Source: Chloroflexota bacterium (lineage in GTDB: Bacteria > Chloroflexota > Dehalococcoidia > JACQUA01). From it: a stretch of DNA of 64,000 nt. The stretch lies in assembly GCA_016210565.1 (NCBI GenBank), contig JACQUA010000106.1, forward strand, positions 1 to 64,000. The letters run 5' to 3'. The notes beneath the pieces were generated by a model. The model made no database searches and was not told the origin of the DNA. It saw only the letters and a list, made by a program, of their open reading frames with translations. Made by a program: the position numbers and the translations under genes. Positions within the stretch are counted from its first letter, which is position 1; each line of letters opens with the position of its first letter. Positions 1-8,156 of this stretch are shown in pieces.

Positions 1-76
1 CCCCCGGGACTTGCCTTGCCAGAGCTAATAGCTTTTCTCGGGTTACCTCGGTGTGCTCTATATGCAAAGCCTTCAT
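1..76 (-). CDS. 5' end of a gene running off the left edge (possible IS630-like transposase)
   Basis: Reading leftward from an ATG at 76-74 gives 25 uninterrupted codons (MKALHIEHTEVTREKLLALA followed by RQVPG) before the window ends. The helical REKLLALAR segment followed by a Pro-Gly resembles my memory of the helix-turn-helix entry of some IS630-type transposases, but 25 residues are too few to be sure. There is no clear ribosome site. A TATAAT box lies only 7 bases upstream, so the message may be leaderless. The sequence just upstream (107-138) matches the ends of two MITE-like elements in this window, which supports an insertion-sequence origin. Confidence 0.35.
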   Translation of the reverse strand, partial: MKALHIEHTEVTREKLLALARQVPG

Positions 77-83
77 GGGGCCG

Positions 84-112
84 ATTATACACCACTTCTG
101 GTTAATGTACAA
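84..112 (-). promoter_or_regulatory. Probable promoter of the truncated left-edge gene
   Basis: On the minus strand a perfect TATAAT (89-84) sits 17 bases downstream of TTGTAC (112-107), which is a weak match to TTGACA. The -10 box is 7 bases from the ATG at 76, giving a leaderless or near-leaderless transcript. Seen in sequence; activity is inferred. Confidence 0.4.
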
Positions 113-138
113 CTATTTACTGCGTTCGTATTAGTTGC
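107..138. repeat. Terminal sequence shared with the TAATACAAA palindromic elements
   Basis: Read on the minus strand this is CAACTAATACGAACGCAGTA followed by AATAGTTG. It matches the termini at 18169-18448 and 33173-33320 (consensus TAATACAAACGCAATAAAT). It probably marks the end of the insertion sequence whose coding start is at 76. Confidence 0.45.
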
Positions 139-171
139 TCCCGATACGGTTTACACAGGAGTGCCTTTCGA

Positions 172-1614
172 TCAGTCATTCCATATGGTGCCCACCTTTT
201 CCAAAGACCGCAAGGCCCGGCTCTCGTAGTCCTTTTGCTCCATAATTAGCAGGTAGTCATCATCAAAACCACGACCAGACCCAATGACTCTTTCCTCAGG
301 ACTGGCATACATGAGACTGGGCAGGGGCAAATCATATCGTTTCCAGTTTTCATAATAGTTGCGCATGAGATGGAGATAGAACTCGGGGGGCACTGGCGGC
401 TGATTGTACTTTTTCTGCAAGTATGCTCCGGGCTCTCGTATCCACTGATTGAAGCGAGGCATCACACCATTGGACATAAGGAATCTGATTCCCTCCGTAG
501 TTGACCTGACCGCCTCATCAATGGTTTTAAAACCATAGGGCCGCGCCATTTCTATTCCACAAACAAAGGTGGGGAGCACATGGCGTTCCCCAAAAACGTC
601 CACGGCATCTACCAGGCGCTTGACCCATTCCTCCCAACCCACCCGTTGAGATTTTCCAGGGCAAATCCACTGAAAGAGACGCTTGTCCCAGACCTCTAAG
701 TTACAAGTATATAAGTCTACTCCCCTACGGTGATATTCTTTCAGGGCAGTTTTGTCCTTAGCGCCCATTGCTAAGCGGACGTAACGTCGAGGGCCTCCCT
801 CCTTAATTGCCTCAACATAACGAAGGTAAAACTCATCCTCTCCTAATCCATGAACTTGAGTGGTTATGGCGCCTCCGGTGACCCCAAAACAGATAGGTGC
901 GGGATAACCCTCTGTTTCCAGAACTTCCTTCGCTATCTCATTGGCCACGATCGCCACTTGTTCCACTGTTTTGACCGGCGCTGCCAGCGTACTGGGCTTA
1001 AATTTTTTGACCTGCCGGGCATTCTCATTGATATCGCAGAACTTACATTCTTCTCGTACACCCCAAAACTGGCAGGAATGAAAGACGGTGACGTGACTAC
1101 CATTGGCGATGATGTCTTGATAAGAACTGCCATCCGGAAATGACTTTGAACAATATTTCAGAGGGCTAGGGTAGCCGACGTCTGCGATAGCTGCTCCATC
1201 GAGAAGCAGCTTAAGTCGCCCATCAATGACATCAATCAGGTATGGAGAGTCCGTTGCTATTCCAGTTCTGAGGCCCACAGGGCGCAAATTGTAGGGGCCT
1301 CCTTTTATATAAAAGTACCGGGGTACTTTGGAATATTCTTGTCGTGACATGGCTGACATCGGAACCAAGTCCGAAGAGAACAACTCATAAACCTTCTTGT
1401 CAGCGCCAGCAGCAGCGGCGAGAGCGCGATCGCTAAACTGTTGACCGAGGCTCAAAACATCTTGCTTTATTACGAGCTCCTGGGGTACCTCAGGATACTT
1501 GTGAAATAGGTCTTCGATCAGCCGGAGCCTGCTTAGCATGGTGGTTTGAGTCAACTTGTTCCTCCTGGTCTCAGTTACCTGCACATTGCTTTCTTCTATT
1601 GTGGTCTTACTCAC
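172..1614 (-). CDS. Radical SAM protein with a CX8CX2C cluster motif
   Basis: A 480-residue protein starting at GTG (1614) behind a GAGGG ribosome site. Cys181, Cys190 and Cys193 (CQFWGVREECKFCD) fit the three ligands of a radical-SAM 4Fe-4S cluster, but the first spacing is eight rather than the canonical three residues. A Gly-rich GVTGGAITT segment near residue 250 could be the SAM-binding GGE-like strand, followed by a TIM-barrel-like C-terminal half. An N-terminal region of about 170 residues precedes the cluster. The substrate is not recognisable. It is convergent with nothing and stands alone upstream of the divergent molybdoenzyme; its proximity to the glycyl-radical operon suggests anaerobic catabolism but does not prove it. 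Confidence 0.75.
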   Translation of the reverse strand: MSKTTIEESNVQVTETRRNKLTQTTMLSRLRLIEDLFHKYPEVPQELVIKQDVLSLGQQFSDRALAAAAGADKKVYELFSSDLVPMSAMSRQEYSKVPRYFYIKGGPYNLRPVGLRTGIATDSPYLIDVIDGRLKLLLDGAAIADVGYPSPLKYCSKSFPDGSSYQDIIANGSHVTVFHSCQFWGVREECKFCDINENARQVKKFKPSTLAAPVKTVEQVAIVANEIAKEVLETEGYPAPICFGVTGGAITTQVHGLGEDEFYLRYVEAIKEGGPRRYVRLAMGAKDKTALKEYHRRGVDLYTCNLEVWDKRLFQWICPGKSQRVGWEEWVKRLVDAVDVFGERHVLPTFVCGIEMARPYGFKTIDEAVRSTTEGIRFLMSNGVMPRFNQWIREPGAYLQKKYNQPPVPPEFYLHLMRNYYENWKRYDLPLPSLMYASPEERVIGSGRGFDDDYLLIMEQKDYESRALRSLEKVGTIWND

Positions 1615-2294
1615 ACTTACCCTCTTATGGTGTTACAGTCCAACTGAAACAAATCCAAAACCCAGAATAGGAATGACTGGGAACTTCGCTTAGAATTCGG
1701 CCAACACGATGCGCATCTATTTGGGTCGTCACACATGGTTGATGAGGTGATCCGGCCCAAAGGGAAGAACACCCCAATAATGCGTGCATCTCGTTACCCA
1801 ATCGGCATACCCACCCCAGCCTCTAAATTCAAGTGGGCGTTGACCCAATAACAGGTTCCCAACCCAACCCAGCCCTTCCTACAAGCGCCAGCTTCAGGTC
1901 TTCTCGACAAACAGTACGCGCCTTAATTACTCCTTCCCGGCAGCGGCAATGTTTCACTCTACACCAAACAAAATCTCTTGTCAACACGGGGGCGGCTTGC
2001 AAACACCAACTCTAATCGCTGATCCAGGGTATTGCGGTCCAGGACGGTCAGATTATGAACTATTCCCCCCCGGATGGTACAATATACGGTAGAACTTCTC
2101 TTGCCCATGTACGAGTTTCGGGTTATCCCATTTTATACACGAGCTATCTCGCGGGTTAAGTGTTCCCCACCATTCCAACGCGGGGCTTTAGCGCCGTGCC
2201 AGGGTACAGCCAGCCAAAGCTGGCTGTTGAAGACTTCCCACAGAAAGCATTGCAACGCGCCAATCGCGGCGAGTCCTTCTACCACAGGAGACCC
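1615..2294. other. Intergenic region between divergent genes; no gene seen
   Basis: 680 bases separate the divergent radical-SAM and molybdoenzyme genes. It must hold both promoters. A TACAAT box at 2078-2083 is the best plus-strand -10 candidate but lacks a good -35. Short open frames here have no ribosome site or recognisable protein and I do not call them. Confidence 0.5.
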
Positions 2295-4427
2295 ATGAGC
2301 GACCGAAAAATCATCAAAAGTTCCTGCAAGAGTTGCCACGGCAGTTGCGGGGTCCTGGTGACCGTAGAGAACGGGCAGATCGTCCGTATCGAAGGAAATC
2401 CGGATTCACCGACCCGTGGGACCATGTGTTCCAAGGGCCAGGCTTCCTTTCAGGAAGTCAATAATCCCAACCGCCTGAAGTACCCCCTGAAACGAATAGG
2501 CCAACGGGGTGAAGGGAAATGGGAAAGGATAACCTGGGACGAAGCCCTGGATACTATCGGCGGGAAGATCAACGAGGCCAGGGCGCAATACGGCGCCAAC
2601 TCGATTGTCATCAGCCAGGGTACCGGCCGGGGCTACAGTTCTTTCACCGTGCGATTGACCGGCTCCATCGGCACCGGCAACCTCATGGGGCCGCTGCACG
2701 TGTGCTACATGCCCCGGCTGATGATATTTGCCCTCGTCGTCGGGGGCCGGCTCTATTGCGATTTCCACGGATGGGGCGGGAAGAAACCCAAAACGATTAT
2801 CTCCTGGGCCAAGCAGATGGAAACCAACAACATCGATGGGGAAATGGGTGTGTGGCTCCTGGACGCCCTGGAGGAGACCAAGAACCTTATTCAAGTAGAC
2901 CCGAGGACTACCCGGCTCTCCGGCCGCGCCACCCAGTGGCTCCGGGTCCGGCCGGGGACCGACGCCGCGCTGGCCCTGGGCATGACCAACGTCATTATCA
3001 ACGAGGGTCTGTACGACAGGGAGTTCGTCGCCAACTGGACCTTCGGCTTCGACAAACTGCGGGAACGCGTCCAGGACTTCCCCCCGGATAGAGTAGCTGA
3101 AATCACCTGGGTACCCAAGGAGAAGATCATCTGGGCCGCCAGGACCTTCGCCACGGACAGGCCCGGGGTCATCATGATTGGGGAGCCCCTCGAGGCTGCC
3201 AATAACTGCACCTCGACGATTCATGCCCTGGTCAACCTCTGCGCCATCACGGGAAACATTGAAAGCCCCGGCAGCATGATGGTCTGGCAGGGTCCGCGGG
3301 ACATCAATATCGAGGAGTTCGGGCGCGAGGTCCGCCTCACGGAGGAGAACCGCAAGGCCATCATCGGCGGCGACAAACACAAGTTCAGCCAACTGGCGCG
3401 GGTGGCCCAACCGGAAACCGTTTTCAGGCAGCTCAAAGAGGAAAGGTCCAATGTGCAGGTTATGCACATTCACGGCAGCAACCCGCTGCTCTGCTATGCC
3501 AACACCAGGGATACCCTGGCCGGCCTGATGAAAGTGCCGTTCCTGTCGGTGGCGGACCTCTATATGAGCCCGACGGCGGAATACGCCGACATCGTGCTGC
3601 CCGTGGCGCACTGGCTGGAAATGGATGCCATCTGGGACGAAATAGCCGTGTTCTATATCGGCGCCATCAACAAGGTGGTGGAGCCGCCGGGAGATGCCTG
3701 GCCCGACAACAAGATATTCAATGAACTGGGCAAAAGAGTGGCCCCGGAACACTGGTTCGACACTGTAGAAGACCTGTTGAACTACCAGCTCCGGAAGGGC
3801 AAGATCACCTGGAAGGAGTTCAAGGAGCTGGGGTTCCTGGCCCGCACCGGCAAGGACCAGACGTACTACAAGTACAAAACGGACTTCTGGAGGAAGGGCG
3901 GCGGGTTCAAGACCAAGACCGGCAAGATCGAGCTGTACTCCACCGCCCTGGAGGACTTTGGCTACGATCCCCTACCTTATTACAAGGAGCCTAACGAAAG
4001 CCCCTACTCCACACCCGAGCTGGCCAAAGAGTACCCGTTCATCCTGTCAACCGGCGGGCGCATGCCCTACTACTTCCATTCGCAGTACCGTCAGTTGCCC
4101 TGGCTCCGGGAGCGGCAGCCTTATCCCATCGTCCAGATACATCCCGGGACCGCCGCAGGCCTCGGCATCAAAGAAGGCGACTGGGTCTGGATCGAGACGC
4201 CGCGCGGCAGGATCAAACAGAAAGCCGAGCTACTGCCGACGCTGGACCCGAGAGTCGTCGTCGCCCAGTCTCACTGGTGGTACCCGGAAAAGCCCGGCCC
4301 CGACCACGGCCTTTCGGAGACCTGCGCCAACATGCTCACCGACAACAAACTCCCGTTCGACCCTCCTACCGGCGCTTCGAGCCTGAGAGCGCTCCTGTGC
4401 AAAATCTACCGGGCGGACGAACAGTAG
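2295..4427 (+). CDS. Molybdopterin (bis-MGD) oxidoreductase, DMSO-reductase family
   Basis: A 710-residue catalytic subunit. The start ATG at 2295 is chosen for its CAGGAG ribosome site and because the FeS motif begins at residue 11; the open frame extends further upstream. Cys11, Cys14, Cys18 and Cys45 (CX2CX3CX26C) bind a 4Fe-4S cluster. The Cys in HVCYMPR (about residue 140) is a candidate molybdenum ligand. The middle carries the IHGSNPLLCY and SPTAEYADIVLPV motifs of the family and the C-terminus the molydopterin-dinucleotide-binding domain (HPGTAAGLGIKEGDWVWIETPRG region). There is no Tat signal, so it is probably cytoplasmic, and no electron-transfer or membrane subunit follows. Hydratase, transhydroxylase or dehydrogenase activity are all possible. 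Confidence 0.88.
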   Translation: MSDRKIIKSSCKSCHGSCGVLVTVENGQIVRIEGNPDSPTRGTMCSKGQASFQEVNNPNRLKYPLKRIGQRGEGKWERITWDEALDTIGGKINEARAQYGANSIVISQGTGRGYSSFTVRLTGSIGTGNLMGPLHVCYMPRLMIFALVVGGRLYCDFHGWGGKKPKTIISWAKQMETNNIDGEMGVWLLDALEETKNLIQVDPRTTRLSGRATQWLRVRPGTDAALALGMTNVIINEGLYDREFVANWTFGFDKLRERVQDFPPDRVAEITWVPKEKIIWAARTFATDRPGVIMIGEPLEAANNCTSTIHALVNLCAITGNIESPGSMMVWQGPRDINIEEFGREVRLTEENRKAIIGGDKHKFSQLARVAQPETVFRQLKEERSNVQVMHIHGSNPLLCYANTRDTLAGLMKVPFLSVADLYMSPTAEYADIVLPVAHWLEMDAIWDEIAVFYIGAINKVVEPPGDAWPDNKIFNELGKRVAPEHWFDTVEDLLNYQLRKGKITWKEFKELGFLARTGKDQTYYKYKTDFWRKGGGFKTKTGKIELYSTALEDFGYDPLPYYKEPNESPYSTPELAKEYPFILSTGGRMPYYFHSQYRQLPWLRERQPYPIVQIHPGTAAGLGIKEGDWVWIETPRGRIKQKAELLPTLDPRVVVAQSHWWYPEKPGPDHGLSETCANMLTDNKLPFDPPTGASSLRALLCKIYRADEQ

Positions 4428-4447
4428 CGCGGGCATCTTGCCCGCGC
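4427..4447 (+). terminator. Perfect 9-bp hairpin at the molybdoenzyme stop codon
   Basis: GCGCGGGCA (4427-4435), loop TCT, TGCCCGCGC (4439-4447) form a perfect stem starting on the last base of the stop codon. No T-run follows, so it could be a transcript-end stabiliser or a dispersed hairpin repeat rather than a classical intrinsic terminator. Confidence 0.5.
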
Positions 4448-4470
4448 CCGTGCAATGGGCTCCTGATCCG

Positions 4471-4500
4471 GCACCGCAGGCCACCGTGCCTGCGAGAGCC
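4471..4500. repeat. Half copy of the GCAGGCCACCGTGCCTG palindromic repeat
   Basis: GCACCGCAGGCCACCGTGCC followed by TGCGAGAGCC matches the arms of the inverted repeat at 43771-43940 and the ends of the 97-bp repeats at 46507 and 63903. Only one arm is seen here. The rest of 4448-4668 shows no gene. Confidence 0.5.
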
Positions 4501-4668
4501 GGATTTTTGCCAGGTACCAAAAGCCCCTGGAGCCGGCTTGGTTGGGTCCACGCCGAGGCCCTCGGCAGCTTCCCGCTACGCCGTCGGGCAAAGTGACGGA
4601 AGAAGTAACCATGTGCTCCTTGATATTGAAGCAGGGACACTGATATCCAGCCAGGGGAGCAGCGGGGT

Positions 4669-5820
4669 TTACGGTCGATATAGCGATTCGGGCATCTGGA
4701 ACTCAACGCCTTCCCTCTGCAAGGCCTCTTTGTAATTTTTCCGGATCTGAGGATCCTCTTCGCGATAACCGATAGCGCGACCGCCCTCGCTAATCTCCGT
4801 ACGAACATTGGAATGTTTTTGGCTGTTTCTCTGCAATTCCCTGTTCATGATCGCCCGGACACGAAGGCAATCCTTGCCGATGCTGAAGTGCTGGTGGAAC
4901 CAGTTACCTCCACCTGGAGCCGCAGACACCATTCCACCCGGAACGTAGTCCTGGACCTTTACCAAATGGCCTTTCCCTGCCTCCCAGGGGCGCGGGCCCA
5001 GTTCTACCGGCCAGTTGTAGGTGTAGCCCATGCCCCTCAGACAAACCAAAACCGCACCCGCCTGGTGGTAGTGTGCTTTGGAGTAGCGTCCACTGGGATA
5101 CTCAGCTATGTTGCCGCCAAAAAAGGTGTTTCCTGCCATCCGGGGTGTGACCCACCTGTAACCAGGGGCGCGGTTGTTGTCCAGGGGCAGATAACAGTGG
5201 GCTATATCTGGTAGGAGGCTGCTGCGCAGCAAAGCCCGCCCGCTCTCTGGATCAGTCACCAGCTCATCCCGGGGCTTGAAGTAGTCCTCGCTCTGGTCAT
5301 ATCGGTCCGAAAATTCAAAGGGATTTTCGAAGATGAAGCTCCGGCTCTGGAACGATTCCATAATGTGCGGAGCGTTCGTGGCCACCAGTACCAGAGCCGG
5401 GCTGGAGGTGGCATTCACGAGGCGATGCCGCGTATTCAGTGGAACTGCGAAGTGACTACCAGGCTGCCACTCGAAGATTCGCTTCTTGCCGTTCCCTCCA
5501 CCCCAGACCTCAGTGGTGCCACGCCCCTCGATGACTAAAAATATCTCTTCGTATATGTGGCGTTCCGAGTTTAGCGGCCCGCGGGCTGGCACCTCTACAA
5601 TGTACATACCCCACATGCCCGCTTGCCCATCGAGTTCAATAAAGGTCCCTTGCCCTCCCATGCGCTGCCATGGTGCCAGGGCTAATTGCCGCACATCGTA
5701 CACCCCGATGCCTCGATAAATCGGGATGCCCTGCTCGTCCATAAATACCTCGTAGGCAGATGGCGATGCCTGGTAGTGGACGTGCCCGGCAAATTCCTGA
5801 CCTATGGGCTCTTTGTACAT
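4669..5820 (-). CDS. Double-cupin protein A1
   Basis: 383 residues with two cupin barrels. The N-terminal barrel keeps a single His plus Glu (RHIYEE) in motif 1 and TRH in motif 2, a reduced metal site. The C-terminal barrel has HYHQAG in motif 1 and FHQHFS in motif 2, so it is the likelier metal centre. Its closest relative here is cupin A2 (16989-18152), with the same length, the same YEVFM...IPIYRGIG..DVRQL opening and the same C-terminal MPESLYR. It is the last gene of the glycyl-radical superoperon, 26 bases after cupin B1. Gentisate-dioxygenase-like cupins are the nearest described fold, but oxygen-dependent ring cleavage does not fit the context; isomerase, lyase or ligand-binding roles are open. 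Confidence 0.8.
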   Translation of the reverse strand: MYKEPIGQEFAGHVHYQASPSAYEVFMDEQGIPIYRGIGVYDVRQLALAPWQRMGGQGTFIELDGQAGMWGMYIVEVPARGPLNSERHIYEEIFLVIEGRGTTEVWGGGNGKKRIFEWQPGSHFAVPLNTRHRLVNATSSPALVLVATNAPHIMESFQSRSFIFENPFEFSDRYDQSEDYFKPRDELVTDPESGRALLRSSLLPDIAHCYLPLDNNRAPGYRWVTPRMAGNTFFGGNIAEYPSGRYSKAHYHQAGAVLVCLRGMGYTYNWPVELGPRPWEAGKGHLVKVQDYVPGGMVSAAPGGGNWFHQHFSIGKDCLRVRAIMNRELQRNSQKHSNVRTEISEGGRAIGYREEDPQIRKNYKEALQREGVEFQMPESLYRP

Positions 5821-5846
5821 GAACCTTTCCCTTCTCCTTACATGAC

Positions 5847-6851
5847 TTACAGACCGTACGAGCTGTATTCATAGTATTTGGTTGGGAAAACCCCTCTGGC
5901 TATGAACTGGAAGAAATGGGACCTGGTTCCAAAGTGTATCCTCAACTGCTGTGACTCGATGGGTCCGGTATTAAAATGCTGGTGCACTGTCTGTGGCCCC
6001 TGGACCTGGAATAACGTTCCCGTCTTCCAGGGGATTCTTTCCCCATCGACTACGGAGTATCCCTCGCCCTGTAACACGTACAACAAGGCTTCCATGTGGG
6101 CGTGCTTGCCGCTGTGCATTCCCGGTTTATCGCAGAGGATCCCGGTTATTTCCACTTCCCTTGCTTTGAAGCCATTTTGAGGTGGACCCATGAACCACAT
6201 AACACGAGACCGGTGCCCCGGCGTACCTGCAATTCTCGTTTCTTTAGGCGAAGTAATCGAGAACTCGTCTTTGAGCTTGGAACGAAATTCACCCGCCTGC
6301 TCTGAATCGACCACCAGCGCGTCTAGGCGCTTCATATGTATTCTTCCGTGTTCGGGGTGAATGTCGGATCCTGCTGCCGAAAGGCCCACCAGGTCGGATT
6401 TGGCAGTTTCGCCAACGTCTTCGTATTGCATGATTCTGGCCAGGCCACAAAACCTCTCCAGGGGCAGAGCCATCGTTGAGAAGTACTTGACAGTATCTGG
6501 GCCGGAGTTGAAGTGCTGGTGGGACGAGCCATACGGCATGAAAAGGCAACTGCCCGTTTCCCAATCGTATTTCAACCCATCCACGAGGCTGAATCCCTGC
6601 CCTTGCACAATGTAGATGGCTTCCTCGCCATGCGAGTGCTTGCCGGTGTGCCATCCCGGGGGGATCTCAGCAATGGTGGCTACCCCTGAGGTGATAAACC
6701 CACTTTCCCTCGCGCAAAGAAGGGCCGTCCGCCAGTCCTGCCTGGTCCTGGTCCATTGCAGGTCCTCTTCGTTAATGTAAGTTCTTGCTTTGCTCTTTTC
6801 CTCAAGCTCATCGTCCCAGTATCTCAACCAGTTTTCATAATAGTTGCTCAT
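5847..6851 (-). CDS. Double-cupin protein B1
   Basis: 334 residues, two well-preserved cupin domains. Domain 1 has GKHSHGEEAIYIVQGQG and SSHQHFN; domain 2 has GKHAHMEALLYVLQGEG and TVHQHFNTG. Both therefore have the His-X-His-X3-Glu (or related) and second-motif His needed for a divalent metal. Nearly the same architecture and C-terminal FPTKYYEYSSY recur in cupin B2 (23628-24656), so these are duplicates within one operon. It sits between cupins A1 and C with 26- and 51-base gaps and is surely co-transcribed. Bicupins of this kind include gentisate/salicylate dioxygenases, oxalate decarboxylases and isomerases; the function here is unknown. Confidence 0.82.
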   Translation of the reverse strand: MSNYYENWLRYWDDELEEKSKARTYINEEDLQWTRTRQDWRTALLCARESGFITSGVATIAEIPPGWHTGKHSHGEEAIYIVQGQGFSLVDGLKYDWETGSCLFMPYGSSHQHFNSGPDTVKYFSTMALPLERFCGLARIMQYEDVGETAKSDLVGLSAAGSDIHPEHGRIHMKRLDALVVDSEQAGEFRSKLKDEFSITSPKETRIAGTPGHRSRVMWFMGPPQNGFKAREVEITGILCDKPGMHSGKHAHMEALLYVLQGEGYSVVDGERIPWKTGTLFQVQGPQTVHQHFNTGPIESQQLRIHFGTRSHFFQFIARGVFPTKYYEYSSYGL

Positions 6852-6902
6852 TCGTATCCCTTGACAGTCCGAAACTTTGCTTGATCCGCCGGAGCGCCGC
6901 GG

Positions 6903-7460
6903 TCAAGCCTTGGCCTTGTAGTCTGGGGCGTTTTCAATCTGCTCCAGGTCATTGAAACCCACCCATTGGTACGCGCGGTTCGTAGCCGAAATCAAGCGGG
7001 CCGGCTTCTTTGGATCGGCATTGAAGTGCTGGTGAACGGTATTCACCGGGACATAGACCAGGTCCCCTTCCTCCCAATCAAATCGTTTTACCTCCGGGTT
7101 CATCTTCCAGATGTAGGTGTCACCAAGCTCAAAGTCCATGTCCTGGTGGAGGTCATACCCCTTTCCTTCAAGGACATAGAGGCACTCCTCAGCCATATGA
7201 CGGTGCTTGCCGGACCGGCTACCAGGAGGAAGCTCCAGGATATAGGCGTCAATGGTCTTCATGCGGACGTTCATCCTGTCATTGACGATGTGCTTGATCC
7301 GCCCCTGAGGGGAATCTTCCCAGGGCATCTCCTCGGCCTTGACCAGCTTAAGCAGAGTCTCGTTTAGTTTCTTCGCATCTTTGACCTCTTGGAGAGACTC
7401 GGCATAAAACTCTGTTTTTTTGTTCCCCTTGCCGTAACGCTTGGCTTCCTCTCTGGGCAT
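6903..7460 (-). CDS. Single-domain cupin C
   Basis: 185 residues from the ATG at 7460, which has a GAGGAGA ribosome site; an upstream in-frame ATG at 7496 lacks one and lies in a repeat. One cupin barrel: GKHRHMAEECLYVLEGKG (motif 1 with both His and Glu) and TVHQHFN (motif 2). About 60 charged, Lys-rich residues precede it. It shares the HQHFN hallmark with seven other cupins in this operon. The metal is likely Fe, Mn or Zn; the substrate is unknown. Confidence 0.78.
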   Translation of the reverse strand: MPREEAKRYGKGNKKTEFYAESLQEVKDAKKLNETLLKLVKAEEMPWEDSPQGRIKHIVNDRMNVRMKTIDAYILELPPGSRSGKHRHMAEECLYVLEGKGYDLHQDMDFELGDTYIWKMNPEVKRFDWEEGDLVYVPVNTVHQHFNADPKKPARLISATNRAYQWVGFNDLEQIENAPDYKAKA

Positions 7461-7479
7461 GTTCGTCTCCTCAGTGCTT

Positions 7480-7587
7480 AATCCCGAATTATGCATCGGC
7501 TATCTGACATCTTCACTCGTCCCCGCCCCCGCAGGCTAAAGGACCTGCGGCTACGCCCCGCCGGACCCATACATAATTTGGGTTAAT
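7480..7587. repeat. AATTATGCAT palindromic repeat, copy 1
   Basis: Ends are inverted copies: CCCGAATTATGCAT on the left and ATACATAATTTGGG on the right. The middle holds a CCGCAGG/CCTGCGG hairpin and a G/C-rich CCCCGCCCCC tract. Its right end overlaps the stop codon of cupin D. A second full copy is at 23469-23605; partial copies are at 42190-42285 and 51811-51880. Confidence 0.65.
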
Positions 7588-8125
7588 CCGTGGGATGATA
7601 TTCCATATCCCGCCCGTGGGTCTTCTCCACGAAGCCCTGGAAGTTGAGGTTCAAGAAGTTGAACATGGGTTTGGCCTTAATAACCAGCACGCGCATCGGC
7701 TTATCCGGGTCATCATTGAAGTGCTGGTGGACAACCCCCTCCTCGTGCAGAAAGAGGGCATCCCCGGCTTGCCAATCGTAGCGCTTGCCGTCGTGGATGT
7801 CGTGGCCCTTACCATCGAGGATGAAGAACATAGCCCCATTCTGGTGGCCATGCTTCTGGGAGTGCATTCCCGGGCCCATCACCGAAAGATAGATGTGCAG
7901 ACTCTGGCCAGGTGATCTCCCCGGGGTAAAAAGGGGTTTTTGCCACTGCCCCTTCCCTCCATTCCAGCGGATATCCTTACCCCGGATCACCCGGGGGAAG
8001 GAACGCATATTCTCAATCTCCCGCTTCAGCGCATATCCTCCCACTATGCCCCGCACAAAGACCCGGTCCTCGTAGTCGGGCTCCTGTTTTTCCTTTTCCT
8101 TCGACTGCATTATGGGTTTTTCCAT
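7583..8125 (-). CDS. Single-domain cupin D
   Basis: 180 residues. Motif 1 is QKHGHQNGAMFFILDGKG, with the two His but Gln-Asn-Gly in place of the usual Glu; motif 2 is GVVHQHFNDD. Between them lies the typical IHDGKRYDWQAGDALFL strand pair. It follows SBP1 after 31 bases and precedes cupin C. The stop codon lies inside the palindromic repeat at 7480-7587, so the repeat inserted at the gene end without destroying it. Function unknown beyond a probable metal-binding cupin. Confidence 0.77.
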   Translation of the reverse strand: MEKPIMQSKEKEKQEPDYEDRVFVRGIVGGYALKREIENMRSFPRVIRGKDIRWNGGKGQWQKPLFTPGRSPGQSLHIYLSVMGPGMHSQKHGHQNGAMFFILDGKGHDIHDGKRYDWQAGDALFLHEEGVVHQHFNDDPDKPMRVLVIKAKPMFNFLNLNFQGFVEKTHGRDMEYHPTD

Positions 8126-8156
8126 ACGGTCTCCTTGACGAAATCTCAGACCGGGG

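Noticed and set aside
1833..2015. 60-codon open frame in the first intergenic region
   Set aside because: No ribosome site, low-complexity Ser/Pro/Gln composition, no recognised family.
2406..3752. 448-codon open frame on the minus strand
   Set aside because: It lies wholly opposite the molybdoenzyme gene, has His/Pro/Gly-rich shadow composition and no ribosome site or recognisable domain.
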